Shown piece after piece: positions 43,084 through 54,000 of a DNA stretch of 64,000 nt (its first letter is position 1; the number at the start of each line of letters is the position of its first letter). Under the pieces are notes generated by a model that was not told the DNA's origin, ran no database searches, and saw nothing but the letters and a program-made list of their open reading frames with translations. Where the stretch lies: NCBI GenBank assembly GCA_963575745.1, contig CAUYUJ010005692.1, positions 1 to 64,000 on the forward strand, given 5' to 3'. A program made the position numbers and the translations under genes. The stretch is from Prorocentrum cordatum. Taxonomy: Eukaryota > Sar > Dinophyceae > Prorocentrales > Prorocentraceae.

Positions 43084-43499
43084 GGCATGTGTGCTGAGGC
43101 GGCGGAGCCGGGGGGTCAGGGGGATCCGGCACTGCGCCCGCAAGGCCTTCAGCCATCGGCAGCGGACGGGCACGGCATCTATTAGGTCGTCAGTGGCGAA
43201 CTAGCGCGTCCTTTCGGCTGAACGCGCTGAAGCCACGCAGGCACTTCAAGGACCTCAGCGGTTCACCCGCGAGGTCCGCGGGCTTCGCGCATGTCTGGTA
43301 GGCAGCGAACGCGGTTGGCAAGACATCTGGGCCTCTGACACATGCGAGAGCACTGGGGACGCTTGATCATCAGGTCTGGGGCGGGCGCACCACCTGCGGC
43401 CAGCTTCGCTTCGCCCCCTGCCGCGCACCTTCGCGCAAGTTGAAGATGAGCACGGGGGGCTCGGCACGACCGGCGGAGCCGCGGGAGAGTCGGGGCGGG

Positions 43500-44110
43500 G
43501 CCAGGGTCGTAGGTCACGAACATCGCGGGCTTCTCACTGGGCCGGGGGGGCCAGCGTTTTCTGCCAAAGCTGTTTCGAGTCTTCGAGGAGGGGCCCCAGA
43601 AGGAGCTGATTCCTATATATCGGGGGCCCTCGCAGTTGAGGCGGCCAAACACAACGGCCGGTACCATGCGGGAGGGGTCGCACCGTGGGTTCAGGGGCTG
43701 GTCATCTGGGACCATGGGCATCTCCGGGTCCTGCACGGGCCCCTCGGGGCCCAGCGCGGGCCCCGCGGGGCCGCGGGACTTTCGCTTCTCGAGGCCAGAG
43801 AAGGCGGGTCGAATGACTCCCATCCACCAGGCAAGGCGCCGATCCAACAAAAGGAGGCCACTGTCGCAATGCTCGTAAGCTCCCTGACATCTGCACAGCT
43901 GATTTGACGGGCGCGAACGGGAGAGCGCGCAAGGGAAGGAAGCTCGCGAGTCTGCTGGCGTTCTAGCCGATGGAGGCGTCGCTTACACACCAGGGCAACC
44001 TCGAGGCCGCAGAGGAGGGTCGAGCGGACGAGAGAGCACCGCAAACGAACTCGCAGCCGAGCACTGGAATTGCCTCCGAAGGCTCGGCGGACGAGACAGG
44101 CGCGCGCTAC
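43500..44110 (-). pseudogene. LINE reverse-transcriptase C-terminal region (decayed)
   Basis: VRSTLLCGLEVALVCKRRLH and RLERQQTRELPSLARSP match the TLLYG.E......L.RLE..Q.R.LR region beyond the palm. A frame change then gives LLLDRRLAWWMGVIRPAF, the L..RRL.WW-type motif of this clade. Sequence down to about 43,260 is Pro/Arg-rich and unassigned. Confidence 0.6.
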
Positions 44111-44269
44111 GCCTCCCCCTTGTATTCCATGAGTCGCTTCCTCCACAATCGTGCGATCATCCCCCTGCTTAGCTCCGAAGTATTTAACGCGGGGAGTGGC
44201 GTGCGCAGGGGTAGCGTGCATTTCGACGTCGGTCTGCTCGGCTCTTATCGCGGCCCTGCGCTGCTGGCT

Positions 44270-45100
44270 CTACCCGCCACGACGATCAGCATCTCCGCTT
44301 TTGCGTCGTATGCCTTCATGCCCCCCCATCGAACTTCTGTTCTTCAGGAAGGCGGGGAACTTGGAGGCTGCGTCGAAGTTTTCGGCCATCGTCAAGGCGA
44401 TCAGGTCACCGACGACTTTGATAGGCGGCGCGACGACCCCGACACACACAGTGCCCGAAAGATCATGCTGGCGCCGAATCCTCGTCAACTCAGGATCGAA
44501 CGCGACGCATGCCTCGGGGAACTCTGAGATTGCGCGGTTGCATTCAATCTCGGGCGCGAGGAGGTCGTCGCACACTGCCACGAGTGAACATATGCTGGCC
44601 CTCCACACTTCCCCGCCTGGCGCCCTTCGGGGTGAGCAGTTTCTTGATGCGCCGATTCGTCCGGATGTCGCGAGAGATGTAGCGCGCGCCCTCGTGCCGC
44701 TCTTCCACTGTGAGCCGCGCATGTTTTTGACCGCCAACCTTCTGGGGCCCCGCATATCGCTTCTCGCCCCATCAGGTCGCAGGCCTTCTCGAAGTCAATG
44801 AGCGCGGCCAGGGGCGCGCCTGGGATCGCGCCAGCGCCGATTTTGGAAGCGCGGCCGCGGAGGCGGCGGCGCCTGATGACCCCGGCGACCACTGCGAGAG
44901 CGTCGCGCGTGGAGCGGCCAACCAAGGCCCGAAACTGCGAGTAGCATAGCTTTGACGCAAGGCCTCTGAGTTCAGGCATCACCTCCACGTTGATGATAAC
45001 CTTCCCAATGTGGTTGATCAGGTTAATCGCTCTGCAATGGTCCTCGGCGCGCTTGCCGTCGCCTTTCGGCTTCCCGAGAGACGCTGCCTCTCCATCCTTG
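44270..45100 (-). pseudogene. LINE reverse-transcriptase fingers/palm (decayed)
   Basis: From about 45,060 down: CRAINLINHIGKVIINVEVM, LCYSQFRALVGRSTRDALAV and APLAALIDFEKACDLMGREA. These resemble RP.sLl...K....i, QFG...GRST.DA and the palm motif A F/D-F-x-K-A-F-D of non-LTR reverse transcriptases. Further down, CDDLLAPEIECNRAISEFPE and VVGDLIALTMAENFDAASKF are in a second frame; VGDL may stand where F/Y-x-DD is expected. Stops and frame changes rule out activity. Confidence 0.65.
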
Positions 45101-46032
45101 AACCCCTGGGCAGAGTGGCCAAATACTTGGCAGGCTTGAAATACTTAGCGAAGAGCTGGGGCTGCCTCATCAACAGATAGATCCCATAATTCAGTGACCG
45201 ATCCGCCGCATGGCGCGCCGGCAGGGCCCCGGCAAGACGCGGGCGCGCTGAAGCTGGCGAACCAAGATTAGGGAACAAAGTGGGCGACGCTGAACCTGAC
45301 GAGTCAAAATTTACGCAGAACGCGGGCGACTTCGAACCCGGCGCATCAGGACTCGCGTTCTCGAAGTCGGGCATGGTCGTATCGAGGGCGGGGGCGCCCT
45401 CGAAGCTCGGCATTCTGCAGATGTCCTTCGAGACGTCGCACACGCTGCAGGCGCCGATGCGCGCGCCGCCCCTTGGGGGGGGGGCCTGGTGCTCCGCCCG
45501 CGCTGCCCACGTCGAAGATGGCGCCGTCGAAGATGGCGCCCAGGGCTTTGGCGCGGACCGCGGCCACCTCTTCCTCAGCGCCCATGCGCGCCCCACAGGT
45601 GCCTGGGTTAATGGCTGCAACCGCTGGGGCCACTGGCCAGGCAGCCAAGCGTCGGACCACGACATGAAATTCACGGAGGTTCGCGTTGACTCCTGCCGCC
45701 CCTGCCTCTCGCGCAGTTTCCGCCAGCCGTTGGCGACGTTCGACTCGCACAGCCTTGGTGGCAGCCCTGGCTGCGTCGTCGTGCGTGTCCTGGAGATGGC
45801 CGTCGGTGCGCGCTGCCCGGTCCGCGCGGTGAGGCGCGCGCCTCTGGCCGTCGTGCTCGCGCCCGGTCAGCTCGAGGGCCTCGTCCGTCAGCATGGGCCC
45901 GGTGTTTCTTCTTCGGCTGTAGGACGTACTGGGGGGCCGCTGCATCATCGCGTGTTCCAGCATGCTGAAGTAGTCCGATGGCGCGGCGCGCTGCAAGCCT
46001 TCACCGCAGATGGTACTCCATGGGTATGCGCG

Positions 46033-46610
46033 TCAAAACTGCTGCAACAGGTCTTGGAGACGGGCACGCACATCCGCAACGCGGGTCGGTGTGTCCAAGG
46101 TGTCATCACGTAGTAGACAAAGGTCCTTAACGAGAGCGTCTCGGTCCAATCGGGCTGGTTTCGGGTTGGGGGTGCGTTCGGGGCGCGCACCTGCGTAGAT
46201 GTGCACCTCTACTGGCAAGTAGTCGTGGCACCCACCAAGGCTGACTGGGAGGTCACCGATGGGGGCTGCCTCGGTGCCGATGGAGCCGCTGAGTTTCACG
46301 CGCAAACAGTCGATAATGGCCCATCCTTTCCCAACTCGCGTTTTCATGCGCCGTTTTGACCGCCGCTTTTACCGAACGCATTGAGGGCGGTCACGTGGAA
46401 GATCTGGAGTACGTCCAGCAGTTGGGTGCCATTCATATTCGTGGCAGCGCACTGCCGGAGTTGTCCAGCACAGCCTACATGTGGGAGGCGAGATGTGATG
46501 GCCGCGTTAGCATCCAGAGTCATCACCGGGGCATCTCGCTGGGGCAATTGGTTCAAGACCGCCCGACAGGTTTCCCAGAAATTGTTCTGGAATGTTCGGC
46601 GCGCCTCCAT
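46033..46610 (-). pseudogene. LINE apurinic-type endonuclease domain (part)
   Basis: Frame 46,610-46,344 has RRTFQNNFWETCRAVLNQLP, PVMTLDANAAITSRLPHVGC, then TNMNGTQLLDVLQIF. This matches the D-x-N-A ... N-G-x-x-L pattern of exonuclease-endonuclease-phosphatase domains. The next frame, 46,347-46,033, has RVGKGWAIIDCLRVKLSGS and CHDYLPVEVHI, corresponding to the R..IDY and SDH..V end motifs. One frame change lies between. The SDH serine is Cys and the IDY tyrosine is Cys, consistent with decay. Confidence 0.65.
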
Positions 46611-46674
46611 CTTCAGGTAATGGTCGTCGCCGATCCTGGCGTGGTTAGCTTCGTTGTGGGGCAGATCCGTTCAC

Positions 46675-46704
46675 ACTATATATATATATATATATATATA
46701 TATT
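46675..46704. repeat. (AT)n microsatellite inside the LINE
   Basis: About 14 AT dinucleotides. They interrupt the endonuclease frame as a Tyr-Ile repeat, so expansion postdates coding function. Confidence 0.95.
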
Positions 46705-47340
46705 CCACTGGGGGCCCTTGCGTGCAAGGCGTAATCCATGAAGCCGTCCATCCATCCAGGAATGAGACACACGTAACTGCGATAGTGCAAACACCCTGGG
46801 GTCAATGGCGATGCTGCATACGACTCTTTTTGCCTTGGTCGTACGTGGGGTTGGCATAACGCGGCAGCCGTGTGGTCTATGATATGCCGAGCTCTATGCG
46901 AACACTCTGGAAACTAAGAACTGCGATGTCCTATCTCGATCTCGTGCGGGCCCGAGGATCTCAGCCAGTCGGTCAGCGCAGAGGAGGCTCTCGCAATTGC
47001 ATGTCCAAAACTTAAGAAGTGGAGACTGGCGGGTAGCACTTCGACGTTGTCGACGATAGTATGTGGCGGCGCTGGTGGCCGCCTGGTGTACAATAGCTCT
47101 TCTTCGATCTGCTGTCCGAATTACCTGGGTAAGCCCAGTTGGAAGAAAAGTACCGTTCCTGGAGCATTGAATTCGCGAAGGACGGGGAGAAGAGCAGCAG
47201 CCGTGGCTCGAGTATACCTCTCTGCCGTGGTACCACACCTGCCCTGTCACCTTCAATGCACGAACAGCCCGCCTAAGTGCCCGTTTGCCTCCCTTTTGCC
47301 AATTCTCCCCATCGGTCCCTGCGGGCATGATTTCCACCTA

Positions 47341-47904
47341 CGATTGGACCAGGACTGATGAGCTGCTGTCCAGCGCTGACCTCGCCGACCGTCTCGATGT
47401 CGTCGAACCTCCCCTTCACGATCGCCTGGCACCGCCCATCGCGACAGGGTGGGAATACGGTCGTGTCGGGCTGGGACTTGCGACCCAGTACGCTGTGAGC
47501 ACGCCCATGTTCTCTCGAGCCGTCGAAGCTTCCGCCGAGCTTCCGCCAGCTTCCGCTGGCAGAGCCGGCGCGGTTTTACTTCCGCCGTTTTCCGCCGACC
47601 GTCCGCAACCTTCCACGTAGGACGAGATGACAACTCCTTCCATGCTCGAGGGCAAGGCACTTTTTTGGAAAGCCCCATGTTCACCTACCCCCATATCCTC
47701 CGCGGGTCTTGTTAACCAGGCAACCGCCTGTGAAGACTCGAACTCCGAGAATACGGCCGCTGGAAATTTGGGCCTGTCTCCTCGACCTGCCGACGTCCCC
47801 CGACCTCCTCTCGTCACCAAAAAGACACGATTGATATTCTCTACATCCTGAATGGGGTTCTCGTCTTCCCTGGACCCCACGCGCAAACCTCACACCACAC
47901 CTCC
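47341..47904. other. possible LINE 5' region, no clear coding
   Basis: Minus-strand frames here (47,253-47,684 and 47,416-47,886) are Arg/Ser/Gly-rich without a recognised ORF1 domain. It could be the 5' end of the LINE. A short repeat GCTTCCGCCGAGCTTCCGCC lies near 47,530. Confidence 0.3.
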
Positions 47905-48059
47905 TCTGCTCATCATCACCATCACACCGTCATCGCCTTCAACATCGACATCTTCATCAGCATCATAATCATGATCACCAACACCACCACAACCATCATT
48001 ATCATCATCAACATCATCATCATCATCACCATCATCAACATCACCATCACCATCACCAC

Positions 48060-48094
<35 letters not shown>

Positions 48095-48504
48095 CCAACA
48101 CCACCACAACCATCATTATCATCATCAACATCATCATCGTCATCATCATCATCATCATACTCATCAATCTCATAATCATCATCATCAACATCATCAGTAT
48201 CATCATAGACATCAGCATCAGCATCATCATCATACTCATCAGCATCATCATACTCATCAGCATCATCATCATCATCATCATCGTCATCATGGTCATCATC
48301 CTCGTCATCATCATCATCATCATCATCACCATCACCATCAGCATCGTCATCATCAACAACACCAGCATCAGCATCGTGATCATCATCGTCATCCTCATAT
48401 CACAGTCGTCCTCATCATCATCATCATCAGCATCATCATCATCAGCATCATTATCATATCATCATCGTTATCATCATCGTCATTAGCATCATGAGCAGCA
48501 ACAG

Positions 48505-48538
<34 letters not shown>

Positions 48539-48771
48539 GGTATCATCATCCTCGTCGGTGTGACCACAAATCGTAATCATGAGCAGCAGTATCATCGTCA
48601 ACAGCATCAAGAGCAGCATAATCATCATCATCGCCATCATCATCATCAATATCAACAGTATTATAATCATCATCGGCACAATCATAAACAACAACATCGT
48701 AATCATCATAATCCTGACCATCATCATGATCAACATCGCCATCATCATCATCAGCAGAGCAGCATCAGCAG

Positions 48772-48807
<36 letters not shown>

Positions 48808-48808
48808 T

Positions 48809-48850
<42 letters not shown>

Positions 48851-49164
48851 GTCACAGCCAGCATCACCATCAACATCAGCAGCATCAACGATATCAGCAG
48901 CATCGTCATAATCACTCGCAGTCTCCTCCATCAATCACCGTCAGGCCATCATCATATATTTACTCATCATCACCATTACCATCACCATCACCATCACCAT
49001 CATAATCGTCACCCCTCACATATTATTCACACTCGCACCATTACCACCGCAACCACAACCACCACGATCATCGTTATTACAGGAATCATCATCAGCATAA
49101 TCATGCAACCATCAACATCAGCATCATCATGTCATCATCATCATCCTCATCATCATGATAATCG

Positions 49165-49197
<33 letters not shown>

Positions 49198-49215
49198 ACA
49201 TCACCACCATCAGCA
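47905..49215. repeat. CAT/ATC trinucleotide array, about 1.3 kb
   Basis: (CAT)n with CAG, CGT, ATA and AAC variants and a few internal duplications (for example ACCAACACCACCACAACCAT at about 47,968 and 48,091). Same family as 31.0-32.0 kb. All frames open, no gene. Confidence 0.95.
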
Positions 49216-49493
49216 TCTCACACGTACTTGCGCACGAACTCACACATTCATCTTGAGGACGTCTGGAGCGGGGGGCCCGTCTGTGAGTGGTAAGAAAATC
49301 TTGGGAGGAAATCCCCTAATAATAATAGTAGTAATCCGAGCGGGTCATCCATATCCTGTAACTGTCGTAACTGTTGGGCTCCTGAAGCCGAATCTGGAGG
49401 AATCCTCGAGCGGGAGCCTCGTCTGTGAGTGAATTGTAAGGGAGTCGCCGCTGGGAGCCCAGTCCCCATGGGGCCGCCAGATCGTGTTATACT
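49216..49493. other. unique spacer
   Basis: Unremarkable DNA with two copies of GAGCGGG-type motifs and a GTCTGTGAGTG duplication (about 49,278 and 49,421). No gene. Confidence 0.35.
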
Positions 49494-49641
49494 AGGGCTC
49501 CCAACTTCGCGCTTCGCGCTGCGCGAAGCGCGAATAACTTCGCCCTCTCGCGCCGCCTCCCAGGGGAGAAGAGGAGGACGAGGAGGAATCGGAGCCGAAC
49601 CGCGAAGCGCGAATAACTTCGCGCCCTCGAGGGCGCCCTTG
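49494..49641. repeat. palindrome-rich duplicated module, copy A
   Basis: Begins GGGCTCCCAACTTCGCGC. It contains a perfect 14-bp-arm hairpin with 1-nt loop (49,506-49,519 / 49,521-49,534) and the perfect 16-bp palindrome GCGCCCTCGAGGGCGC (49,621-49,636). A second copy is at 50,699-50,855. Confidence 0.9.
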
Positions 49642-49740
49642 GTTATAGCAATCCGAAAGGATCATCTCGGAGCAGGGCGCGTTGAGACAACAGCAGTTCA
49701 AGATCGGCCCCCAGACCCCTCCAAGGGGGCCAAACGCAGC
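49642..49740. repeat. duplicated 100-bp module, copy A
   Basis: TTATAGCAATCCGAAAGGAT ... GTTGAGACAACAGCAG ... CAGACCCCTCCAAGGGGGCC. A near-identical copy is at 50,602-50,698, but on the other side of the palindrome module, so the two modules occur in swapped order. Confidence 0.9.
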
Positions 49741-49751
49741 AATGATGGGCG

Positions 49752-49877
49752 TGTTTTCCACCACCACCACCATAAGTTGGAGGGGGGAGGAGGAGGAGGA
49801 CGAGGAGAAGGAGGACGAAGAAGAGGAGGAGGAGGACCCCCTCCCCCTCCAACTTATGGTGGTGGTGGTGGAAAACA
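49752..49877. repeat. perfect 35-bp inverted repeat with purine loop
   Basis: Arm 49,752-49,786 (TGTTTTCCACCACCACCACC onward to TTGGAGGGGG) is the exact reverse complement of 49,843-49,877. The loop of about 56 nt is a GAGGAGGAC-type purine tract. No protein. The exact match of both arms implies recent origin, gene conversion or a cruciform/hairpin function. Confidence 0.95.
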
Positions 49878-49979
49878 AGCCAATCAAGCAATTGTCCGAG
49901 ATTCGGCCAGCAGTGGCAGGGGTCCCAGAAGGCCAACTACTGGTGTCTCAACTTGCCCACCGCTGATCTTCCTGCCCCC

Positions 49980-50160
49980 TCCAAGACGAAGCCAGGACGA
50001 GCATAAAATCGGGTGAGGATAAATCGACAATATCTGAGATTTGGCGGCTCTGGAGGATGTCTCGGTCGCCGCGGCCTTCTCAGAGCGTTCTGGAACCCTC
50101 AGAGAGCGTTGCGAAAAACCCTGGAACGGATTCATCCTCGTCCTCGCCGCGCCCGATGCT
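49980..50160. repeat. dispersed repeat with palindromic tail, copy 1
   Basis: Contains AAAATCGGGTGAGGATAAAT, then TCTGGAGGATGTCTCGGTCG and GAGCGTTCTGGAACCCTC. Homologous to 54,890-55,060. The two copies share order and spacing but differ at roughly a fifth of positions. Confidence 0.7.
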
Positions 50161-50372
50161 CCTCCCCCTCCTCATCCCCCCAAGGCCACCGAGCGCCTCC
50201 GGAAGCTCCCGAGAGCCGCCGCAAGCCGCCCACACCGGAGGCCTCCGGACACCCTCCCTGACACCGCCGAGGGCCTCTATAGAGAGCCTCCGAGGGCGGC
50301 CGGGAGCCGCAGAGGGCCGCCCGAGGCCGCTGCCTACGGCGCCGGCAACGACGCCGACGGCGACACCGATTT
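50161..50372. other. GC-rich GCC/CTC-biased DNA
   Basis: Short GGCCGCC- and GAGCCTCCGAGG-type imperfect repeats. Open frames on both strands are compositional. No gene called. Confidence 0.4.
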
Positions 50373-50600
50373 GGACGCCCAAGTTATCCGGGGTAACTCG
50401 GGTCCGGGGAAACTCGGGCTTGGATTCCCGAAAAAGGAACCCGAGTTACCCCTGACCCGAGTTACCCCTGATGATTCGGGGCTCTGGACGCCCGAAACAT
50501 CCGGGGTAACTCGGGTCCGGGATAACTCGGGTTCGGACTCCCGAAAAAGGAACCCGAGTTAGCCCTGACCCGAGTTGCCCCTGATGATTCGGGGCTCTGA
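50373..50600. repeat. two tandem copies of a 113-bp self-complementary unit
   Basis: Units start at about 50,373 and 50,486. Each holds GGGTAACTCGGGTC near its start and its exact reverse complement GACCCGAGTTACCC (or a near match) near its end, so each can form a stem. Confidence 0.85.
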
Positions 50601-50601
50601 G

Positions 50602-50855
50602 TTATAGCAATCCGAAAGGATCAGCTCGGAGCAGGGCGCGTTGAGACAACAGCAGCTCAAGATCGGCCCCCAGACCCTTCCCAGGGGGCCAAACCAAGGG
50701 CTCCCAACTTCGCGCTTCGCGCTGCGCGAAGCGCGAAGTGCGAATAACTTCGCGCTCTCGCGCCGCCTCCCAGGGGAGAAGAGGAGGATGAGGGATCGGA
50801 GCCGAACCGCGAAGCGCGAAGCGCGAATAACTTCGCGCCCTCGAGGGCGCCCTTG
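50602..50855. repeat. duplicated modules, copy B (100-bp module then palindrome module)
   Basis: 50,602-50,698 repeats the 49,642-49,740 module. 50,699-50,855 repeats 49,494-49,641 including the 14-bp-arm hairpin (50,709-50,722 / 50,724-50,737) and GCGCCCTCGAGGGCGC (50,835-50,850). The following AGCAATTGTCCGAGAT also occurs at about 49,888. Confidence 0.9.
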
Positions 50856-51180
50856 CAAACGCAGCAATTGTCCGAGATGCGGCCACGGCGGCGACGGCGG
50901 CGGCGACGACGGCGGCGGCGGCGGCGCACCGCCAGCAGGAGCGCGCGCAGCAGCGCGTCGGCGAGGCAGAGGCACTCCGCCGCGGGCAGGCGGTCGGCCT
51001 GGGCGCGTCGGCGCGTCGGCGCGCCGCGCCGACGCGCGGCATCGGCGAGGGCGTCGCCGACGCCGTCCGCGTAGGCTGCGGCGGCGGCGGCGTCGGCCAC
51101 GTCTGCGTCGCCATCGGCGGGCGGCGGTTGTCGGAGTCGGCGCCGACGGCGGCGCCGTCGTCGGCGGCGGCGGTCCGTTG
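50856..51180. other. very GC-rich GGC-repeat DNA with hairpin
   Basis: GGCGGCGAC-type triplets, and around 51,000-51,045 a GGCGCGTCGGCGCG / CGCGCCGACGCGC inverted repeat. No gene is distinguishable from triplet background. Confidence 0.5.
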
Positions 51181-52260
51181 GGGGCTTCTTCTTGGGGGTC
51201 TATATTGGGGGCCTACTGGCGGTCTCGGGGGTCCTCTGTCGGGCTTCTTGGGCCGTCTTGAGTGTTTGGGGGCCGTCTCCGGGCCCTCTTTGGCAGTCTT
51301 GGGGCGTTTGAAGGGGCATCGGGGTCCGTTTTGGATCGATCCCGGCACTCTCCTGGACCGTCTTGGGCTGCAGGGAGCCCAGAAATACGAGAGCGCTAAA
51401 ATCTGTCAACGGCCTACTTTTCCGGACCCAACAAGGCCCAAAGATGTGTCAGGAGGGCCCCAAGAGGCGCCCAAGACGGTCCAAGAGGGCCCCGAGACGC
51501 CAAAAAATCGCACCAAGACGCACAAGATGGTCCCAAGACGGGCCAAGGGGCCTCCGAGACGCCCCAAGTGCCCCAAGAGGGCCCCGAGAGGCCAAACTCA
51601 TTCCCATTGGCTTTTCAATGATTTGGGGGTCTTCGACTGTGCGAGCTCCCGACGCTCCAAGACGGTCCAAGAGGCTCCCAGGACCACTCCAAGACGGCCC
51701 AAGGCCCCCAGGAGCGCCCCAACACGGCCCAAGAGGGCTCCAAGACGGCACCAAAAGCGCCCAAGACCAAGAGGGCTCCAAAGGCAGCCCCCAAAAAGAA
51801 CCTAAGAGGGGGAACGCAAACCGAAAGTCCGCCGCCCGAAGAGGCCCCAAGGAGGCCCCAAGGAGGCCCCAGGAGGCCCCAAGAGACCCCAACGTGGCGC
51901 CGATGACACCCCAAGAGGCCCCAAAACGGCCCCACAGAGGCCTCACAAGTGCCTCCAAGAGGCCCCCGAAAGGCCTCGACGAGATCCCAACAACCATCGA
52001 AGAGGCATCAGATCCGCAACCCAGGCATAGGGGCGGGATGGGCTGAAGGCCGTAGTAGACACACAGATACGTGTGTACATGTAGATAGCGCATGCGCGAC
52101 TTGGGACCCTCTAAGGGGCCATCTTGGGCCGTCCTTGGGGCATACTGGGGCATCATGGGCTGCCATCGTGGGCCGTCTTGGAGCGCTCTTGGGGCGTCTC
52201 AAAGCCCTTGGGCCTCCCTTGGGACGCTCCTGGGGCTGTCGTGGGGGTCAGGAAGCCTGC
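51181..52260. repeat. CAAGACGGCC family block, both orientations
   Basis: 51,181-51,420 is in inverse orientation (GGGCCGTCTTG units and an inverted core near 51,363-51,420). 51,420-52,010 is direct with a core at 51,590-51,670. 52,085-52,260 is inverse again. A unique stretch lies at about 52,010-52,085. Confidence 0.85.
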
Positions 52261-54000
52261 GTCCAAGAGTTCTGGCATCTCTACTCTGACCTTGCCAGGG
52301 ACGGCCCGGGCGTCCTTGGCCTTGACCTCGGCATCTCTGGCATCTCTACCCTGACCTTGGCTGCTCTCGCGTCCTCGCAGGGCTCCAGATGGCCGCCCGT
52401 GGACACCTGCACGAGCTCCGGGCCGCCGGGCCCGACGAGCCCCCTCCTGCAAGCCCCGAGGGGCAGGTCACGGGGGGCCCGTTCCAGACACGCCGTTCAT
52501 GGCCGCCCAGCACCGGCCCAAGACAGCACAGCGCGGCCCTGGGCTCCCCCACCAGGTCGTCCTTCCCCCTCCTCCGCGTGGCCACTGATCCGAGGCAGGG
52601 ACGTATACCCACTGACCGCCTGTCTGTGTGCGCCCCTGGTCGGTATCGTTTAACCGATCCCCATCCCCATCTCCATCCCCTTCGAGACCCCCACCAAATT
52701 ACCACCCCAGTTGGGGATACACCCCTCGAAACCCGAGGAGAACGGTCCTGGGATCACCCCAACGGCCCAGAGACCTCGCCGGGCGGCTCCACGGAGTGCT
52801 CCCCGAGACAACCCCCGACGACGGACCCCTGCGAGGCCCAGGAGAGGGTCCAGAGGAACCTGCCACACAGGGTGTCGGGCGCTGTGATCTGGAAGTAACT
52901 ACCGCGCGTTGTCTCTTTCATGCGACTTCGTGCGGGAAGTGGCACATCTCATCCCGTGGGCATGAAGCGGGCAGCCATGCATGTGTATCGGTGAAGGAGG
53001 CCCAGCAGGCAGGGCAACGGGTACAAGATCTAAGCAAGGAGGCAGAGGGAGAGAATCTGGCCACGCGGCAGGGCGCTGCACGGCGAGCCGCCGTCTGAGC
53101 AGGGGAGGGGCAGGAGGAGGAGGGAAGGGGGGGGAGTAGGACGAAGAGGAGGGAGGGGGAAAACGCGGCCAAGGGTCGCTAGTGGGCTCCAAGACGGCCC
53201 AGAGAGGCCCCCACGACGGATTGCGACGGCGCCAGACTGGCAAAGAGCGCCCGAATTAAAAGAGCCCCAGGAGCGCCCAAGAGCCCCAAGGAGACCCCCG
53301 AAGACACCCCGTATAAGCCTCCAAGGTCCCCGAGAAGCCTCCACAAGGCCGAACGAGAGGAGGAGGGATGACAAGGAAGGGAAGATGCCGACGACGAACA
53401 CGACGAGAGGCACTCCGACACGACACGGAAGAGCGCGTCAGATTTACGAGATGCCACACGGCACGGTGTCCTACGCATTCCTCGGATAGTCGCCATCCAC
53501 AGAGCTGGGCTCGTACGGTGGCGGGACTTGCCGCAGATGTATGCATTTCCTCTCTCTTCCCGAATCCTATATCTGCTCCACCATCTTGGCTTCCACATCA
53601 GGCACCCGCATTCCGACATCCACACACACACACGAACTGATGCTGATTATCGCTTACTGCACACCGTCCGCCTCATCCTCTCGGTCTCCGCGCCTTGTCC
53701 GGCATGAAGCACGCGCACGCCTCCGCCACGAGGGGCTCGGGTGGGGGAGCCAGCGCGTGCTGGCTGAAGACCGCGACGATGAAGTCCTGGCAGCCCGCGG
53801 GGCCCAACATCGGCGGTTCAGGGATGGGGCCCTGAGAAACGGTGCCCTACAGACAGGCGACCTCGGACATCCAAGGTTTGGCTTGGGATCCCTCTCTGAT
53901 CCTCACGGTCCCATCCCTGAAGGCCCCGTCTGTCTTCGAACAGCCAACATCAGGTGCCCCCCCCTCCGACTCAAGATGCACAACCGACAAGCTACAGCCC
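52261..54000. other. unique and low-complexity DNA without an assigned gene
   Basis: 52,270-52,370 has a short TCTGGCATCTCTAC duplication. 52,380-53,100 has competing open frames on both strands with no motif. 53,095-53,170 is purine-rich. 53,170-53,360 is weak CAAGA-type repeat (inverse units CCAAGACGGCCCAGAG). 53,360-54,000 is unique and may contain an exon on either strand. I found nothing that would justify a gene call. Confidence 0.35.

Larger units (their letters stand above)
43255..47340 (-). mobile_element. decayed non-LTR retrotransposon (LINE) with EN and RT
   Basis: Reading from 47,340 down, segments in LINE order appear. An endonuclease N-terminus-like stretch (TCNCESLLCADRLAEILGP) is near 47.0 kb. 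The endonuclease body is at 46.61-46.03 kb, a coiled/basic linker at 46.0-45.3 kb, reverse-transcriptase fingers and palm at 45.1-44.3 kb, and the C-terminal region at 44.1-43.5 kb. They lie in different frames with several stops, so the copy is inactive. An (AT)n run interrupts the endonuclease. No poly(A), terminal repeat or target duplication is visible. The RT type differs from the fragment at 27.6-28.3 kb. Confidence 0.7.

Noticed and set aside
42214-43185. Plus-strand 323-codon open frame starting MRASRCALAWN
   Set aside because: Antisense of the minus-strand gene at 42,409-43,083, whose translation is clearly more protein-like.
47905-49432. Ile/Ser- and His-rich frames suggesting a transporter or metal-binding protein
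   Set aside because: By-product of the second CAT array.
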